From: Undaria pinnatifida
Lineage: Eukaryota; Sar; Phaeophyceae; Laminariales; Alariaceae
Direction of reading: 5' to 3'
DNA length: 64,000 nucleotides
Assembly: GCA_012845835.1 (NCBI GenBank)
Contig: JABAKD010000006.1
Span: 11,919,166 to 11,983,165, forward strand
The position numbers and the translations under genes are program-made. Shown here one piece after another: positions 22,859 to 35,724 of this stretch; position 1 is the stretch's first letter, and each line of letters begins with the position of its first letter. A model generated the notes under the pieces. It ran no database searches. It had not been told where the DNA came from and worked only from the letters and a program-made list of their open reading frames with translations.

Positions 22859-25800
22859 CTAGGTGAGCTCCTTGACGACCTTCTTTTTCCTTTCCGGCAC
22901 TGTCTCCACCGTTCCAGGCTTGCTGTGCTTGATGCGGTTGTCCACCTGCCAAACAAAGCACATGTTTTCAAACAAGTTTTTAGAAGATTCAAGTTTTCAA
23001 AAAAACAATTTTTGAAAGCACAAGTTTCGAAAACACAAATTTGACAACACAAGTTTGGACACCACATTTGGAAGAAGTTGTGAAAGAAAACGCAACAAAC
23101 TAATCACATTTGAAAATACAAGTTTTGAACGCATTTTTTTTAACCATCGCACAATTCTAGATAATGTTGTACCTGGTATTACACTATACAATTGTCCAAT
23201 AGTGTTATGAATATTGTCGTGTTCTTGTGGTGTTCGTTACCTTTCTGCGCTCCTTGTCCTTTTGCACGCGCTCTGCCTCGGCCGCTTTTTTGATGATCTT
23301 CGGCACATGTCTGTGGTGGGCGATACGCCGCACTTCGGGCATGTGCTCATACCTGTTAATGCATAAAAGCAAAAAACACATCAAAGCATATCAGTCAACA
23401 GTTACGTACATAAAATATAGTACCATGTATGAGCTTGGGCACGTGTCGATGGTACGCAGCACATCGGGCATGTGTTTACACCCGCCAAGAGACTAAAATG
23501 TATTACAATAATACAATAATACAATAATACAATAAAACATTAATACAATAATAAAACGGACACGGTCAAAGAAAATAAATTCCATTGCAAGTGAGAGAAA
23601 TGCTAATGGGAAGCAAAACACTGCTTACAGAATACAGATACCACAAAATTTTCGAATTGGAATAGTAGTGGTAGTGGCGATGGTAGGCGATGGTAGGCGA
23701 TACGCCAGAATTCGGGCATGTTTTCATACCTACAACTACAGCACGTAAGAACACAATACGATAGCCAGGTACCAGGTAAAACAATTACAGAGTCAAGCTA
23801 CTTGGATACACGCCAGAGAAACGCTACGAGTAAAAGAGAGCAAAGTGCTATTCTGGTAGGTACACCAGCACGTTAAATATGATAATACGATAGCATTAGT
23901 GTATGCACTGAAGCAAAGAGGGGTTGACCTTTTCTTGAGGCTGTTCCTGTACTCCTGTTTTCTGGCCTCTCGCGGTACCGCCGTCCCCATCTTCTCCGAC
24001 GCCCTCGCCTTCCATATCCGAAGGTTCGTGTCATCGCTTCCGGTCATGACGAATCTGCTCAGCATGACACATTAAATATTTGGCGGTATGCCAGGGCAAG
24101 AGGGGAGTCAACGGCATTGCGATACATGGTAACAACAACAAATAAAATGACAATACAGTTCTAATCCCGTCAGAGCACCACTCAAAACCACCACTCAATA
24201 CCACCCAATGCCAAGGATATTTTATGTGGGGCTATGTGAGGCATGTCCTACACTAAATTGGCATCCGAAGGTTCGCGTCGTCGCTTTCGGTCATCACGAA
24301 CCTTTTTCAGCAGGACACATTTTGCGGTTTGCAAGGGGCAGGAAGAGGGGTGCGCACGGTACATTTTAGTAAAAAAACAAACATAAGGACATGGCGCAAC
24401 AACATATAGCATACTACAAGTACCAACAACGCAGCTTGCGAAGATGAGTATCGACCCTAAATTCGTCGAACTAATAGCTGACGTCGAGCGTTGTATTGGA
24501 CAATTGGTGTGCTGTTTAGTTACCTGGCGTCTGCGCTGAAGTTGACGCAGAAGACGTGCTGCATGCGGTTCGTGTGGTGCACCTCTCTCGAACGGCATGC
24601 CTGTACTGCTGTAGTGCAATATTCGTGGTGTTGTATTATTTGCTATCTGGCGTCTAAAAAATAGACAAATCGTAAAAAAATTGAAAAACAGGAAAACATG
24701 AAAACAGAAAACAGGGAAAAAAAACAGAAAAGAGCAAAAAGACAGGCATCGTTTTTTTTTCAGGGTATCATGCGACATACTATTGCACTGCTGCACTACA
24801 CTACTGTTGGTGCTTTATTACCTGGCGTCTGCGCTGAAGTTGACGCAGAAGACGCGTTGCATGCGTTTGGTGTGGTATACCTCTCTCGACCGCCCTGCGC
24901 GGTGCGGGAAGACCCTGACGGTGCGGTCGTAAGAGCCGCTAGCAAATTCTTGTCCGGTCGGGGAGAAGGAGACGTCCATCACCGCGGACACGTGGTCCTT
25001 GTGGATCATCATTGCCTGCACCATCGTGTTTAGTTGAGGGCATGGCGAAATGAAGCGAGAAATGAAGCGAAATGAAGCGAAATGAAGCATTGTGGCGGGT
25101 TAGGGTTAGGGTTACCATCAGGAGGGCATGAAAAATGAAGCATTGTTGCGGAAAAATCGTATGAAGCATTGTGGAGGGCATGTCGTGTTGTTGAGGTCGC
25201 AGTCGACATCCATCACCGCGGACACGTGGTCCTTGAGGACCATCACCGCCTGCACCATGGCGCTTTTTCAGAGGTATGCCGTGTCATTGACGGTAAGGCG
25301 TAAGCATGTTGTAGCGGGCATGACGAATGTACTGTAGCATTGTTGACGGCATGGCGAATGTAGCATCGAAGAGTGTGTGGCGTCTCATTGAGGGTTAGGG
25401 TTAGCCACGAGGGAATTTTCTCCGGTGGCGAAGGAGACATCCATCACCGCGGGCACGTGATCCTTGTGGACCGTCAACGCCTGCACCATCACGTTATGTT
25501 TCGCATGTATTGGTGAGGGGATACGAGTAAACGTAGTATTGCTTGCGCTGAATGTACATGGGTGAAATAATCAGTATAATTCGAAGAACACACGCACACA
25601 TTGTAGAGGGCATCACGAATGACATGTAGTGCTGAGGGCATGTCGTGTTGTTGGTGGGGGCATTGCAGGGTGTTGGGGGCACGTCTTGTCATTGAGAGCA
25701 TGGCGTGAAGTACAGTGTTCAAGTACCATCAAGTACTGTTCAGTACACGAGTGGTCGACCTGAGGTACATCGGCAAAGCCCGGCATGCCCCTAGATAATT

Positions 25801-28800
25801 TAAAAAGAAAACATACCTGGTACCTGATTCAGGTTCCTTAGGTCGAAGGTGTAGAGGTTGGTGTCCTCGTTGGCGCACACAAACTTCATCGGCTCAATGA
25901 AAACCAAATAAAGCAACGATAACCAAATGAGACAACGAAAAACAAAGAACACAACGAACATCAAAGTAAGGCTAGAGAACCGGAAGCTACCTGGACCTAC
26001 CCTGTGAAGGTTTCTCAAGTCTAAATAAGGCCATGGAGGTAGAGATTGAACTCACCCGGTTGAGATTCCTTAGATCGAAGGTGTACAGGTTGGTGTCCTC
26101 GGTTGCACGCACGAAGTTCACGGACTCAACGAAAAAAAATATCGCAACGCAAACCAAATAAGACAACTAAAACCAAGGAAGAAAACGCAAAACAACTACA
26201 GCAAGACAACGGAAACAAAGTAAGATAACAAAAAACATGTGACCATGCAAACCAAATCAGGCAACGGAAACCATCCAAGGCATACCAGGTACCTGGTTGA
26301 GGTTCCTGAGGTCGAAGGTGTAGAGGTTGGTGTCCTCGTTGGCACAGACGAAGTTCATTGGCTCTTGAGGGTTCCATGCCACCGCATTTGATCTCATTTG
26401 CAACACAACCTATTATGTTCCCCAGACGAGGCGGCATGGCATGACGCGTGTGGAAAATATGAAAGTGCAAAAAAGACAACATCGGAGAAAACAACGGAAT
26501 ATGTTTCGTTCAAAGAAGCAGGTACGAGGGAGGGACAAGGCGAGACGACCTGGGTGGGAGGGACGGCCGTCAAAAAAAGAGACAACTTCAGGTCCACACA
26601 ATGTTCATGGGCTCTTGAGGATTCCACGCCACCGCGTTTAATCTCGTTTACAGCCTATATCCAGGCACCAGGTATTACGTTACAAGGAGCCTTATTATGT
26701 GTGAGCTACGAAACGAGGCGGCAAGGGGTAGATGGGTTGTTGGTCAAAACAAGAGATAGGATGTCAACTGTGCCGAGACTGCGCGACATGCCACCACAGC
26801 TCTTGGGAATACGAACATGTACAGCAGTACTGGTATGCCACAGCTGCCACCCTACAACACCATAGGAGTTTGGACACCACAGCTGCCACCCTACACTAAA
26901 AACCAGCAAGGATGCGTATTTCTTCACCTGGAACTCGAGATTTTCCGGCAAACAGCCTTTTTCAGCTTTTCCAAAAAAAAATCCCCATTCCCTCTTATTC
27001 CAGGATAAGGCATCATATTTTGGGGGGACAAAAAATATCATCCCCGGGTGGTCCATGCACTACATCAAGCACGAGTAAACGATTCGTTCAGGGCTCTGGG
27101 CAGTCATTTTCAGTCATTTTCACTCCACACAGTAGTGGCAGGGCAGAATGCGAGTGCCTGAGTTATGTTATCGGTTTCAGTTTATCTTTTACTTGTTCAT
27201 GCCCTAGTTGCTTTCGCCTTGCAGTCGTTCATCGAACATTAAAAATACTCTGTAGCGCTGATAGCCATCTCTGATGTAAGAGTATACATATGCTGCGAGG
27301 GAAATCAGCAATACAACGTACAAAGCAGGACGCGAGCAGCCACAGCAGTGCGCTGCTGCGTAAGTGTGTGGCGATCGCGACCGTATCCGCGACTGAAAAC
27401 ATAAACATGGTCGCCTAAATGAAATCCCAACGTCCCAGCTGCATCTGCGCCGAGTCAACCGGTTCCATTTGAATGTGACACGTCGCATGATTATATAATC
27501 ATTTAATCACTTCCATGACGCCCGCCATAACTTACAAATCAACCCACATCATAAAATCTCCAACATGATGTGTGGCGTTCGCAGCAAACATCACATGTGT
27601 ACGCAACATATTGGACAGCGCTACCTTCCCAAATAGCCCCAGCTTAAAAATCAACACCGAAGCCAACATCATCGTCGGAGTCCGAGCTATCAATCTCCTG
27701 TCTCTGCTGCACAGCCTTACATAATTTGTTTGTTTGTTACAGAGGTTTCCATTCTATACGGAGGCATTATTAACCCGTGGATAGGGGACGGGAGGAATTT
27801 CCTCCGAGAAGAGTTATTACCTCAAGCCCTATCAATTTCGGGAAATTACCGCTAGCGGGAAATAGGCATCCTTCCAAATCATTCGAGCGCGCGGAGCCAC
27901 TGCTGCAACCTTAGACTAAAACCATAGGAGTACTTGTACAGATGTCACTGCTGCAACTCTACACTACAGCCATAGGAGTACGGATGTCAGTGCTGCATCC
28001 CTCCAACTATAGCAGTACCGGTATGCCACTGCTGCAACCCTCTAACCTTAGCAGTACCGGTACGCCAATGCTGCAACCCTCCAACCATATGATAAGAGGT
28101 AGGGATATCATATCGCGATGCTGTGTGAGATATGATACGTCATCTTGGCCCTTCCGTACCTTGCGCATGGGTATCGACGCCCGGGTATCGTAGAGACATA
28201 CTTCTCGGCTCGACCCTGTGCTCGCCAGCAAACATCTCTCGGCCGGGTTAAACCTGTTATCATGTCATCATCATCATCATCATCTTATCATCATCATGCC
28301 ATCATCATGTTATCATAACACCATGGAGGGGACGGGATAGAATGAAAACGGCACGATACGGCTATCATGCTATCATACCAGGTGTTACATACCTCTGCCT
28401 TTTGGTCAAGGCTACAGTAGTCAGGCAGTAGTCAGGCTTGATTATTAACGCGCGACGCCGATTTTGCTAAATTTGACGCAGATCGACGGCTGCATGCATG
28501 TTGAACCTTCTGCGCGATAAAAATGAAAGCGCGTACCGGAGGGGAGAAGGGACGGCGCCTGTGACCACGGCTTGTTCAGACGATGGAAATAAAAAGCGAG
28601 ACAAAGCAAAAAATAAAAATGATATACAAACATACCAGTGACCGACCTGACGCAGTTATTGCTGTCGGCACCCCACTGGTAAGACAGCGTCGGCTCCGCC
28701 CTCGCGTGATCCCACAGGTCTACCGAGTCTCCAGCAGTGGCAAACTTAGCATCGGTCCAGTGGTGGTCCAACGATTTGAAACCACCCGATTTGCCCATCC

Positions 28801-31800
28801 ACGTTGCTGTGGGCTCCTGCATCTGCTCAGATCAAGAAATTCGACAAGAACCGTTTCGGATAGTGTTGACTATCGGAACGGTCCAATGATTCCGACACGA
28901 AATGAGAAAAAAAAACCGATAACCGCAAAAAGACGATACTCATAGTATTGTATCAGATGGCCAAAAACTCCAACACCGAAAGGACAGCCGACAACGACCG
29001 CAAACGCATACTAAAATATTTCCGCAGCTGTGGTCCAGGCCAGGCAATTTGACGAGAAGCGATGCGACACGGCACGAAGGTGAGTGAGGGTAGTTTAGGT
29101 CAGGCGCCTTGACAAGACGCGATGCGATAGCACCCGAGTGGAGTGTTGAGGCAACCGGTCCACCTGCCATGGGATGCAACAATAAAATGCCACTGCTGCC
29201 ACTGCTGCCACTGCTTCACCCTATGCAAGACCAAATACACTGCTAGCATCTCCAGGCAGGCTGAATCAGCAGGAAGTTACCGCCGGTTCCCAGCCCTACA
29301 AAATAACGATTGACCCACCCGCCCTAGGTTGGATGCAACAGTAACATTTCAATGCTTCACCATTCCATCCTCCCTCGCTGAGCATATTATATGATACTGT
29401 AGCTCCCGCTAGGAACTCGCGTTGGTGGACATTTTCAACTGTCGTCAACTGTGCATGTTTCCGGGAAGCCGGAAGGTCCCAACCCAGCCCAGCCTAATCC
29501 AACCCCACCCCACTCAACCCAACCGCTACGCAACCCAACCCACTCCATCAAAACTTATTCGTGGTCATTTTGGTGCAACAGCAATATCTACCAACAAATC
29601 CACCCACCTGCCCCAGGTCGGATGCGACGGTAAGATCCCATTGCTTCACCATCCCGTCCTCCCCCGCCGACAAAAAAGTATCACCATCCGGAGTCACCGC
29701 CAGCCCCCTTACGAAACCTCGGTGCCCCACCGCCCGCCACACGCAGGTTCGTCGAGAGAGGTCCCACACCCGGATTTCCCCATCGCAAGCACCTGCCCGG
29801 GGTTGCCAAGTATCAACACGCGAGGGATAGCCCAAAAAACATCTTGGCGGTGAACGACATGCGCTGTGGTTGGTCGGCAAGTATTGGTTGGTTGACGAGT
29901 ATAGGCTGATTGCCATGTACTGGTCGGCTGCCAAGTATCTGTGAGGGTGTTATTATGTATATAGCCCAGAAAATATTTCACGCATGGGAAAGATTGAATC
30001 CCCACTAACGATCTCTCGTGATTATCTGTGTCTCTCAGAGCAGATGTATCCCTGGTCTATCGACTATACGATCTGCATGCCCTATAGCATAGATCATGTT
30101 GCCGGGTGGGGGTCGTACGATCTGCATCATTTAGCACACCTTTGGATCTGCGCTACGCAGATCTCGCACAATTTATCGTTGGTTGCCAAGAATAGTTGGT
30201 TGGGAATAATCACAACGCGAGGGTTAGATCGCCCACAAAACGTTGCGGTTCGTTGCCAAGTATTAGTGGTCAAATGGCCGCATATCAACACGCGAGGGGG
30301 TAACGCCCAGGAAACGTTTCGTTGGTGAACGAAATGCGCTTTCGTTGGTTGCCGACAAGCATCACGCGCGGGAATTTTGTATTTTTTTAGCCCAGATAAT
30401 GCTTGGGTGGTAAATGCAATGCGCTGGCACGTTCCACGTTGCCATGATACCTTACATGAATATGTACAACATGCCCTTTTTTGGGCAAGCTGCTCTCCGA
30501 CGGCCGAGTTTTTTTTTTTTCCTCGCGGTTTCGGTTGCTGGGAAACAAATGGCTTCGACGATACATACCATGCATGTCTGGATCCCCAGCTCCGTGGTGC
30601 GTGCTCTGAGCATTACAAGTGGCTGAGCTGGCTGCTATGTCAAGGAGTTGCGTTCCACCTCGCTGAGCCGAGTAGGTGCATGGAAAACAAAAGAATATGA
30701 TGCAATTTTTCAATAGCCCGGTCCGCTCTCACGTTTTCTATCCGCTCCTCTCTCCCGCTGTACAACATCACTTCAATCGTTTTCACCCCATCTACTCTCT
30801 GCTATGACGCAGCTATATACAGCCAGCAGCTCAACAGCAGCAGCAGCACATATGTCGAACACCATACGTATCTGTTGCACTTAGTCCTGCGACATCTGTT
30901 GTACACCTCGAACTGAACACGCAACACACCTCGCCCCGACAAAACTGCCCTCCCTCGGTCCGTCTACCTTGGAGATCGGCACCTAGCTACTATTTATCGA
31001 GTTGTGCTCGTCGCACTTGGGAGGTTGTCGTTCCGGGCAAGACGTACAGAGCAAGGCCCATACTGCCGCCTGTCTCTTTTCGCTGAGCGGGGCAGGGCTG
31101 ATGAAAACTCAAAACTGTGTGTGTTTTTTTCTCGCGTTGCTGCTGTGCTCCTGCATCACACATGCCCTTCCAGGCTCTTAAGTTGTGGAAGTCACGGTAC
31201 AACAACAGCCGCGCAGTGAGCTGTACCCGTTGTGACGGCCAAAGACGGTGCATCTGCGTGTACCAGGTATATGTATGTGTGTGCTTCTATATGTGCCAGG
31301 TATGTGTGAGTGGAGTGCATGTTGTCATAGGCACACAAAACGATCAAGAACATTCGGTGGACTGTGTTTCAAAAGCAGTCGCCCAGCCTAGAACCCACAA
31401 AATCAGTATATCTACAGCAGCACAGCAGCAGTAACACGACAGGCGCGTTTCAAGCTCTTGCTTTCGTGTCATATGTCACGTGGTGTGTGTAAGGTTGGTG
31501 CACAGCAGAAGATCGAACCACGACAACGTTTTCACGTCCATGCCACGATCATACAAACATCTCATACGAGGGAAACGAAGCATACAGCAACAGCAAAAGC
31601 AGTAATCCATGCACAACATTGGAACGCCTGTTTTCCCCCCTTTTCGACTTGAGACGCACCCGGGAACCCAACACCATCGCGAAGGGGAACCTTGATTTTA
31701 GTATTTTTACCGACGTAAGATTTGGTAGTTTGGGGACAGTATCAATGCGTACGAGTCAAAAGTAAGACGCAAATACCAAGCGTACTGGTAGCGGCTTTCT

Positions 31801-34800
31801 GCGGGTCATCAGTACAGTTTTTGCACAAAAACCCTAGGCTCACACTACTGCTGTTCTAACCAGGCCGTAAGCCGTACTGCAGAATGACAGCTGTATACCA
31901 GGTACCGCACCTGATATTAACTGCACAAGGTTTGCCCTACCATGTACCAGGTAGCGTATTTTTGCATTGTTTGGGCTGCTCATGTCTCAATCCAGGAAAT
32001 TCTTCCTTGACCTGTTTTTTTATATGTTATTCGTACCCGGCACGCTTAAATTTCGTATGCTTTCCTCTGTTCATCTGAAATTATTTGTTTTTGTTTTCTC
32101 GGTTTCACAGTTTGTGACTGCATAACTTGTATCTCTCTAGGACGCAGACTCAGCGTGGACACTGGGTGTTCTACTAATTTCAGCCAAAAATAGAAAAAAA
32201 GCCAATTACAGCAGTGGGGCCTATAAGGCAGTTTTCATAAGGCGGCCAGTCGATATCGTGCGGTTGAAATCGGTTGGCATGACTGCTGTAACTTTCAAAC
32301 CAACTGTCCACAGTACATAAGGCGGCCTATCCACATGGGCCGGCTACCCTCCAAATAATACATATGGTATGTGCATACTTAACCATACCTGATATGAACT
32401 GCACAAGATTCTTTCTGCTAGCTGCAGAGCAGAATACGCCGTCTCCGTGTCCGTCCAAAGCCCCCACCAACGGCCGTGCGAACATCTTATCCAGCTTTAC
32501 GGCCGTCAGTGCTCGCGTGTACTCTCGCGCCTTCAGGTGGCACAGGCAGACAGCACACACACACAACACAGACACAGCCGACAGCATTCAGCGTCAAGCC
32601 CTTTGACACTTCAGATGGAAGGCAAAGGCTGTGTGCATATATTGCCTCGCTTCACGGCCGTTACTGCTAGCGGGTACTCTCGCGCCTTCATCGCACAGAC
32701 AGACATGACAGCAGTACAGTTCAACGCATTAGACCACTGTGAATACAAGCATCGTCATCTGCGTATGGCACTGTTGAATGGCACTCCTCCGCTTTCGTGC
32801 ATTTGCACAGCAACACCTGCACAGCAGAAGGTCGTGTACATAAGCACTGCTAAAGCAGCAAACCACAAAAAAGTAAGATAAAAGAGGGGCCGGGGTACAC
32901 GAATAAAGGGCTTTGAAACCGAGCGACAGCCGGCGTCAAAGGTTTCACGATGCCAAACTTGCCCTACACAAGGGCGCTCTAGTCGTGTGCGTAGGAGCTC
33001 TACGAATTCTCAGTGCAAAACAGCAAACATCAGTACTCTACAGGGATATCCGCGGTATGATATAACATGATACCGATATCACATGCTACATACCAGATAC
33101 ACGACAAATACTGGTGCTGGAAAAACCAACCTAGGATTACGAACCAACGCATCTGTTTGCTGCTGTCCGTACTACTGCTGTACTGCTGTAGCACATGGTG
33201 GGTGGGTTGGTTGGTGGGTAGGTTGGTTGGTGGGTTGGTTGGTTCATGGGTGAATGGCTTGGTCGGTGGGTGGGTGTGTCGTTATGTACGTGGGTAAGTT
33301 TATTTTTTGGTGCGTGTGGGAGGTGGCCCGTTTTCTTTTTTTAGGTACAGTATTCTAGTGATTGATTCTTCTCCGCCATACCGGCCGGCTCTGGCATACT
33401 TCGAGAGTACCACTTTTTATATATATTTATGATTTTATCCTCCGGCGGATTGGGGAAAATAAAGCTTAAGCTCACTCCACTTCCCATGTATTTTCATACA
33501 CGTCGTGCGTCAATTTAACTCAATTTCATTCGCAATCCAGCGTTAGCTGCCGTGTCCTTCAGTCCCCGTGATAGCAATAGCGCGAGCTGTCCCTACCGGC
33601 GGTCACCGTTACTTCACCAGCAGCGCAAGCTGCCGTTGTATACGGATGCGTGAGTATGTCGACCCGACCTAACCCCTGGGGGTCAGGTGCGGTGGAGATA
33701 GACACCCGGAATGGCATAATTCCGGGTAGTGTGGGACTTGTGCAAGCTCATCCACTAACAAAACCCTTGGCCATGAGAAAACAGCCTGACGCCGGACTTG
33801 GTCCAGTTACGGTCCACCCTGCCCATTCGGGCGTTGGTGAGTACTACTATTATTATTATAAAAACTGAAATTTATTATCATCAAAATAAAAATACATTCC
33901 AGCTGTGAGATCGAAGATTTGGTCGACACTCATCTTTGCAAGCTGTGTGTGATACTCAGATCGCGCGTATTACGGGTTGTGTGTCCTCATTAAGGATATA
34001 GGTCGGCGACTCCCCTTGGAACTACAGTGTAGCTATCAGGGTCAACAGGGTGATGTTAGGCGGTCTGTGCGCGGAAACTATAAAACCCGTTTTTGAGCGG
34101 GACAACATCTGACAGCTGTGGAAGGAAATGCATCAGTTTATCAAGTGTGTCCTGTAAGTCGTATAACCGGTGAGGCGGTGAGGGGAGGGCGGAGTTTTCA
34201 AGGGCGTGGGGGCATGGGTTTGAACAAGAACACCTCAATCTGTGCGTGAAAACTATATATCCTTCAAGGGGATAAATCTGACGCTTTTGGAAGGAATGCA
34301 GCAGCTTATCATGTATATCCTGTAAGTCGAACAATCAGTGAGGAGAGGGCGGAGTGTTCGAGGGGGTTGGGGGGGACGGGGGAGGGGCGAAAGGGGTTTA
34401 GGTCGCATATATGTAGGGGTTTGCTATACGCGTGGTGCTAGGTCTAGGCGATGGTACGGGTGGAGGGGAAGGAGGGGGCGTTGGGGGGGGGGGGGGGCGG
34501 ATGAATTGAAGCAGCGGCATGGATGGCTCTGGAAAGATACAATTGTTACAGCAGTGGATCAAGTGATGACAGAATTCCCCGTACATATCTAGTGCGAGAT
34601 CGATGCAACTTGATTCTCCAAGCAGCAGAAACCCACCCGACAATACTGGTATTAACAGCAGTACCAGGTATTCAACAATCAGCAGCATAGCACAACACGG
34701 AGGAAGCAACACATGGTAACACCCTAAGACCGATGGGTATGGTTGAACAATGCAGTCATAAAATGCGAAGCCTTCGCTTCCAGTTGACCGGCAAACGACC

Positions 34801-35330
34801 CAAACAGCAGCAGTGCAGACAGGCCCCTCGGCGACAGCACGCCTTTCACACCTCTACTGCACTCTGTCGTTGTGCTCAAGTAGTGCTCTCGTCCGGCAAC
34901 TGACATGCAGTACGTACGATCATCGAGCGTTCTATTATTAGTATACCTTCACGTACGTACATTAGGTGCTAGTGTATGCCTGGTGCATGCCTTTGAGGTA
35001 GTCAGTCTAAGCGCGAAGCCATCCCCTGGACAACGCCGACTACAGTATGTGCACAATACCTATAGGTCCATCACAAGAAACGCGGGGTGCACGCTCGTCG
35101 AGGTCACAGGACCCCGTCATCCTACCCTCTCCTCACGTTCAAGTCTCGACTGGCTACCAGTACTCGTCAGCTGGTACTCGTGCACTCTGTCACACAGCAG
35201 CAGACAAGCAACAGCTCACCTTTTCAAAAGGGTGCAGGGACGGGTCACGATTTCGATGCACCTGCAGTCGGTCACCTTTGCAGTCTCGAGTATACGACTC
35301 CTCGACGCGGCTAATCGTTTTGACCTTCAT
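22859..35330 (-). CDS. DCAF13: SOF1/DCAF13-like WD40 ribosome-biogenesis protein, ten exons, complete
   Basis: Exons in transcript order: 35330-35220, 32530-32389, 29792-29608, 28822-28647, 28253-28160, 26409-26293, 25015-24822, 24054-23929, 23352-23241, 22945-22859. They sum to 1,344 nt (447 aa plus stop; human DCAF13 is about 445 aa) with every phase consistent. Known role: Sof1 is part of the U3 snoRNP/small-subunit processome for 18S rRNA maturation in the nucleolus; in animals it is also a DDB1-CUL4 substrate receptor. The protein starts MKVKTISR and has DPSLHPFEK, then WD blades with GHRGFVRGLAV, LDHHWTDAKFATAGDSVDLW, ANEDTNLYTFDLRNL and KDHVSAVMDVSFSPTGQEF. It ends in the Sof1 C-terminal domain: SREVYHTKRMQ, RIWKARASEKMG, RRIAHHRHVPK and NRIKHSKPGTVETVPERKKK. 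Exon 4 could start six bases later (28816). Introns carry many decayed copies of exon edges. Confidence 0.93.
23425..23735 (-). repeat. Two decayed copies of SOF1 exon 9 acceptor edge
   Basis: Minus strand at 23,735-23,640 reads AG then GTATGAAAACATGCCCGAAT, and 23,475-23,430 holds a shorter trace (AAACACATGCCCGATG). The true exon begins GTATGAGCACATGCCCGAAG at 23,352. Both copies lie upstream of the exon in transcript order. Confidence 0.75.
24255..24312 (-). repeat. Decayed copy of SOF1 exon 8 acceptor edge
   Basis: Encodes RFVMTESDDANLRM, against RFVMTGSDDTNLRI in the true exon (24,054), and is then interrupted. It lies upstream of exon 8. Confidence 0.8.
24525..24605 (-). repeat. Decayed copy of SOF1 exon 7 donor edge
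   Basis: Minus strand repeats the REVHHTNRMQHVFCVNFSAD end of exon 7 with its GTAACT donor. It lies downstream of the true exon end at 24,822. Confidence 0.8.
25195..25500 (-). repeat. Two decayed copies of SOF1 exon 7 acceptor edge
   Basis: Blocks at 25,195-25,262 and 25,425-25,497 copy the start of exon 7 (the HKDHVSAVMDVSFSP region) with the same CATGGTGCAGGC / GATGGTGCAGGC acceptor. Both are upstream of exon 7. Confidence 0.8.
25820..26130 (-). repeat. Three copies of SOF1 exon 6 donor half
   Basis: Blocks at about 25,826-25,895, 25,990-26,030 and 26,047-26,125 copy the second half of exon 6 and its donor. The first keeps ANEDTNLYTFDLRNLNQ and a CAG/GTACC donor; the third has ATEDTNLYTFDLRNLNR and GTGAGT; the middle one is only a trace. 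All lie downstream of the true exon. Confidence 0.85.
26585..26655 (-). repeat. Decayed copy of SOF1 exon 6 acceptor half
   Basis: Encodes RLNAVAWNPQEPMNI, against MRSNAVAWNPQEPMNF in the true exon at 26,409. It lies upstream. Confidence 0.8.
27905..28092 (+). repeat. Minisatellite in SOF1 intron 5
   Basis: Units of about 45 bp built from CACTGCTGCAACCCT and AGCAGTACCGGTATGC. A related pair (CCACAGCTGCCACCCTACA) lies at 26,835-26,900. Confidence 0.65.
28475..28590 (+). repeat. Dispersed repeat E (SOF1 intron 4)
   Basis: Contains TTGAACCTTCTGCGCGATA, GAAAGCGCGTACCGG and CCTGTGACCACGGCTTGTTC. Confidence 0.5.
29165..29390 (-). repeat. Copies of SOF1 exon 3 donor edge
   Basis: The block at 29,305-29,388 aligns with 29,600-29,670 (the KQWDLT end of exon 3 plus its donor). 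A shorter, more decayed trace is at 29,165-29,225. Both lie downstream of exon 3. Confidence 0.7.
29400..29560 (-). repeat. Dispersed repeat C with TTGGG pentamers
   Basis: On the minus strand a TTGGG-rich stretch is followed by GGGACCTTCCGGCTTCCCGG, a GTTGACGACAGTTG box and GCGAGTTCCTAGCGGGAGCT. The order is the same as at 58,455-58,780. Confidence 0.6.
31893..31935 (-). repeat. Copy of SOF1 exon 2 donor edge
   Basis: CCTGATATTAACTGCACAAGG repeats the exon 2 end at 32,387-32,410 (CCTGATATGAACTGCACAAGA). It lies downstream in transcript order. Confidence 0.6.
32630..32705 (-). repeat. Copy of SOF1 exon 2 acceptor edge
   Basis: Minus strand encodes KAREYPLAVTAVK after an AAG acceptor, against KAREYTRALTAVK at the true exon start (32,530). 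It lies upstream. Confidence 0.75.
33188..33300 (+). repeat. GGTTGGTGGG-rich simple repeat (SOF1 intron 1)
   Basis: Irregular alternation of GGTTGGTTGG and GGTGGGT units over about 110 bp. Confidence 0.7.
33430..33600 (+). repeat. Dispersed repeat H, copy 2 (SOF1 intron 1)
   Basis: Starts TATCCTCCGGCGGATTGGGG and follows the same order of blocks as 12,875-13,048. Confidence 0.65.
33860..34580 (+). repeat. Dispersed repeat B with its downstream module, copy 2
   Basis: Carries the same ordered boxes as 9713-10045. It is followed by a second module with GTGCTAGGTCTAGGCGATGG, G-runs and GCAGCGGCATGGATGGCTC. Confidence 0.7.
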
Positions 35331-35724
35331 CTCGCCTCCTCTATGTAATTATCTGGGTTTGTGTCGCGTGGGTCGCCATGGGTCATGGCAATCCTACGGT
35401 GGCCCCTTTACAAACATGCTAACGTATACATCTGCAACTCCTCAAGCAGCCATAAAACGATATCTAGGAGGTGTCGGGTGCCATTTTAAGGTACAAAAAA
35501 ATATTTCCGCGTGGAGCATGCAACAGCAGTGGGCTCCAGCCCGTATCCTTCACGAAAGGGAAGTGAAGAAAGTTGAGCATGCGCCATCGACGTATAATGC
35601 AGCTTGTAGAGTTGAGTATCGACCAAAGAGCTCGATAGAGCAATTAACGAAGTACCAATTGAGCTACTACAAGTAATAGCAGTAGTAGTAGTAGCAGTAG
35701 TAGTAGCACCTGTTAAGGAATTAG

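Noticed and set aside
35047-35676. Longest plus-strand open frame (209 codons)
   Set aside because: It overlaps SOF1 exon 1 in antisense and shows no family motif.
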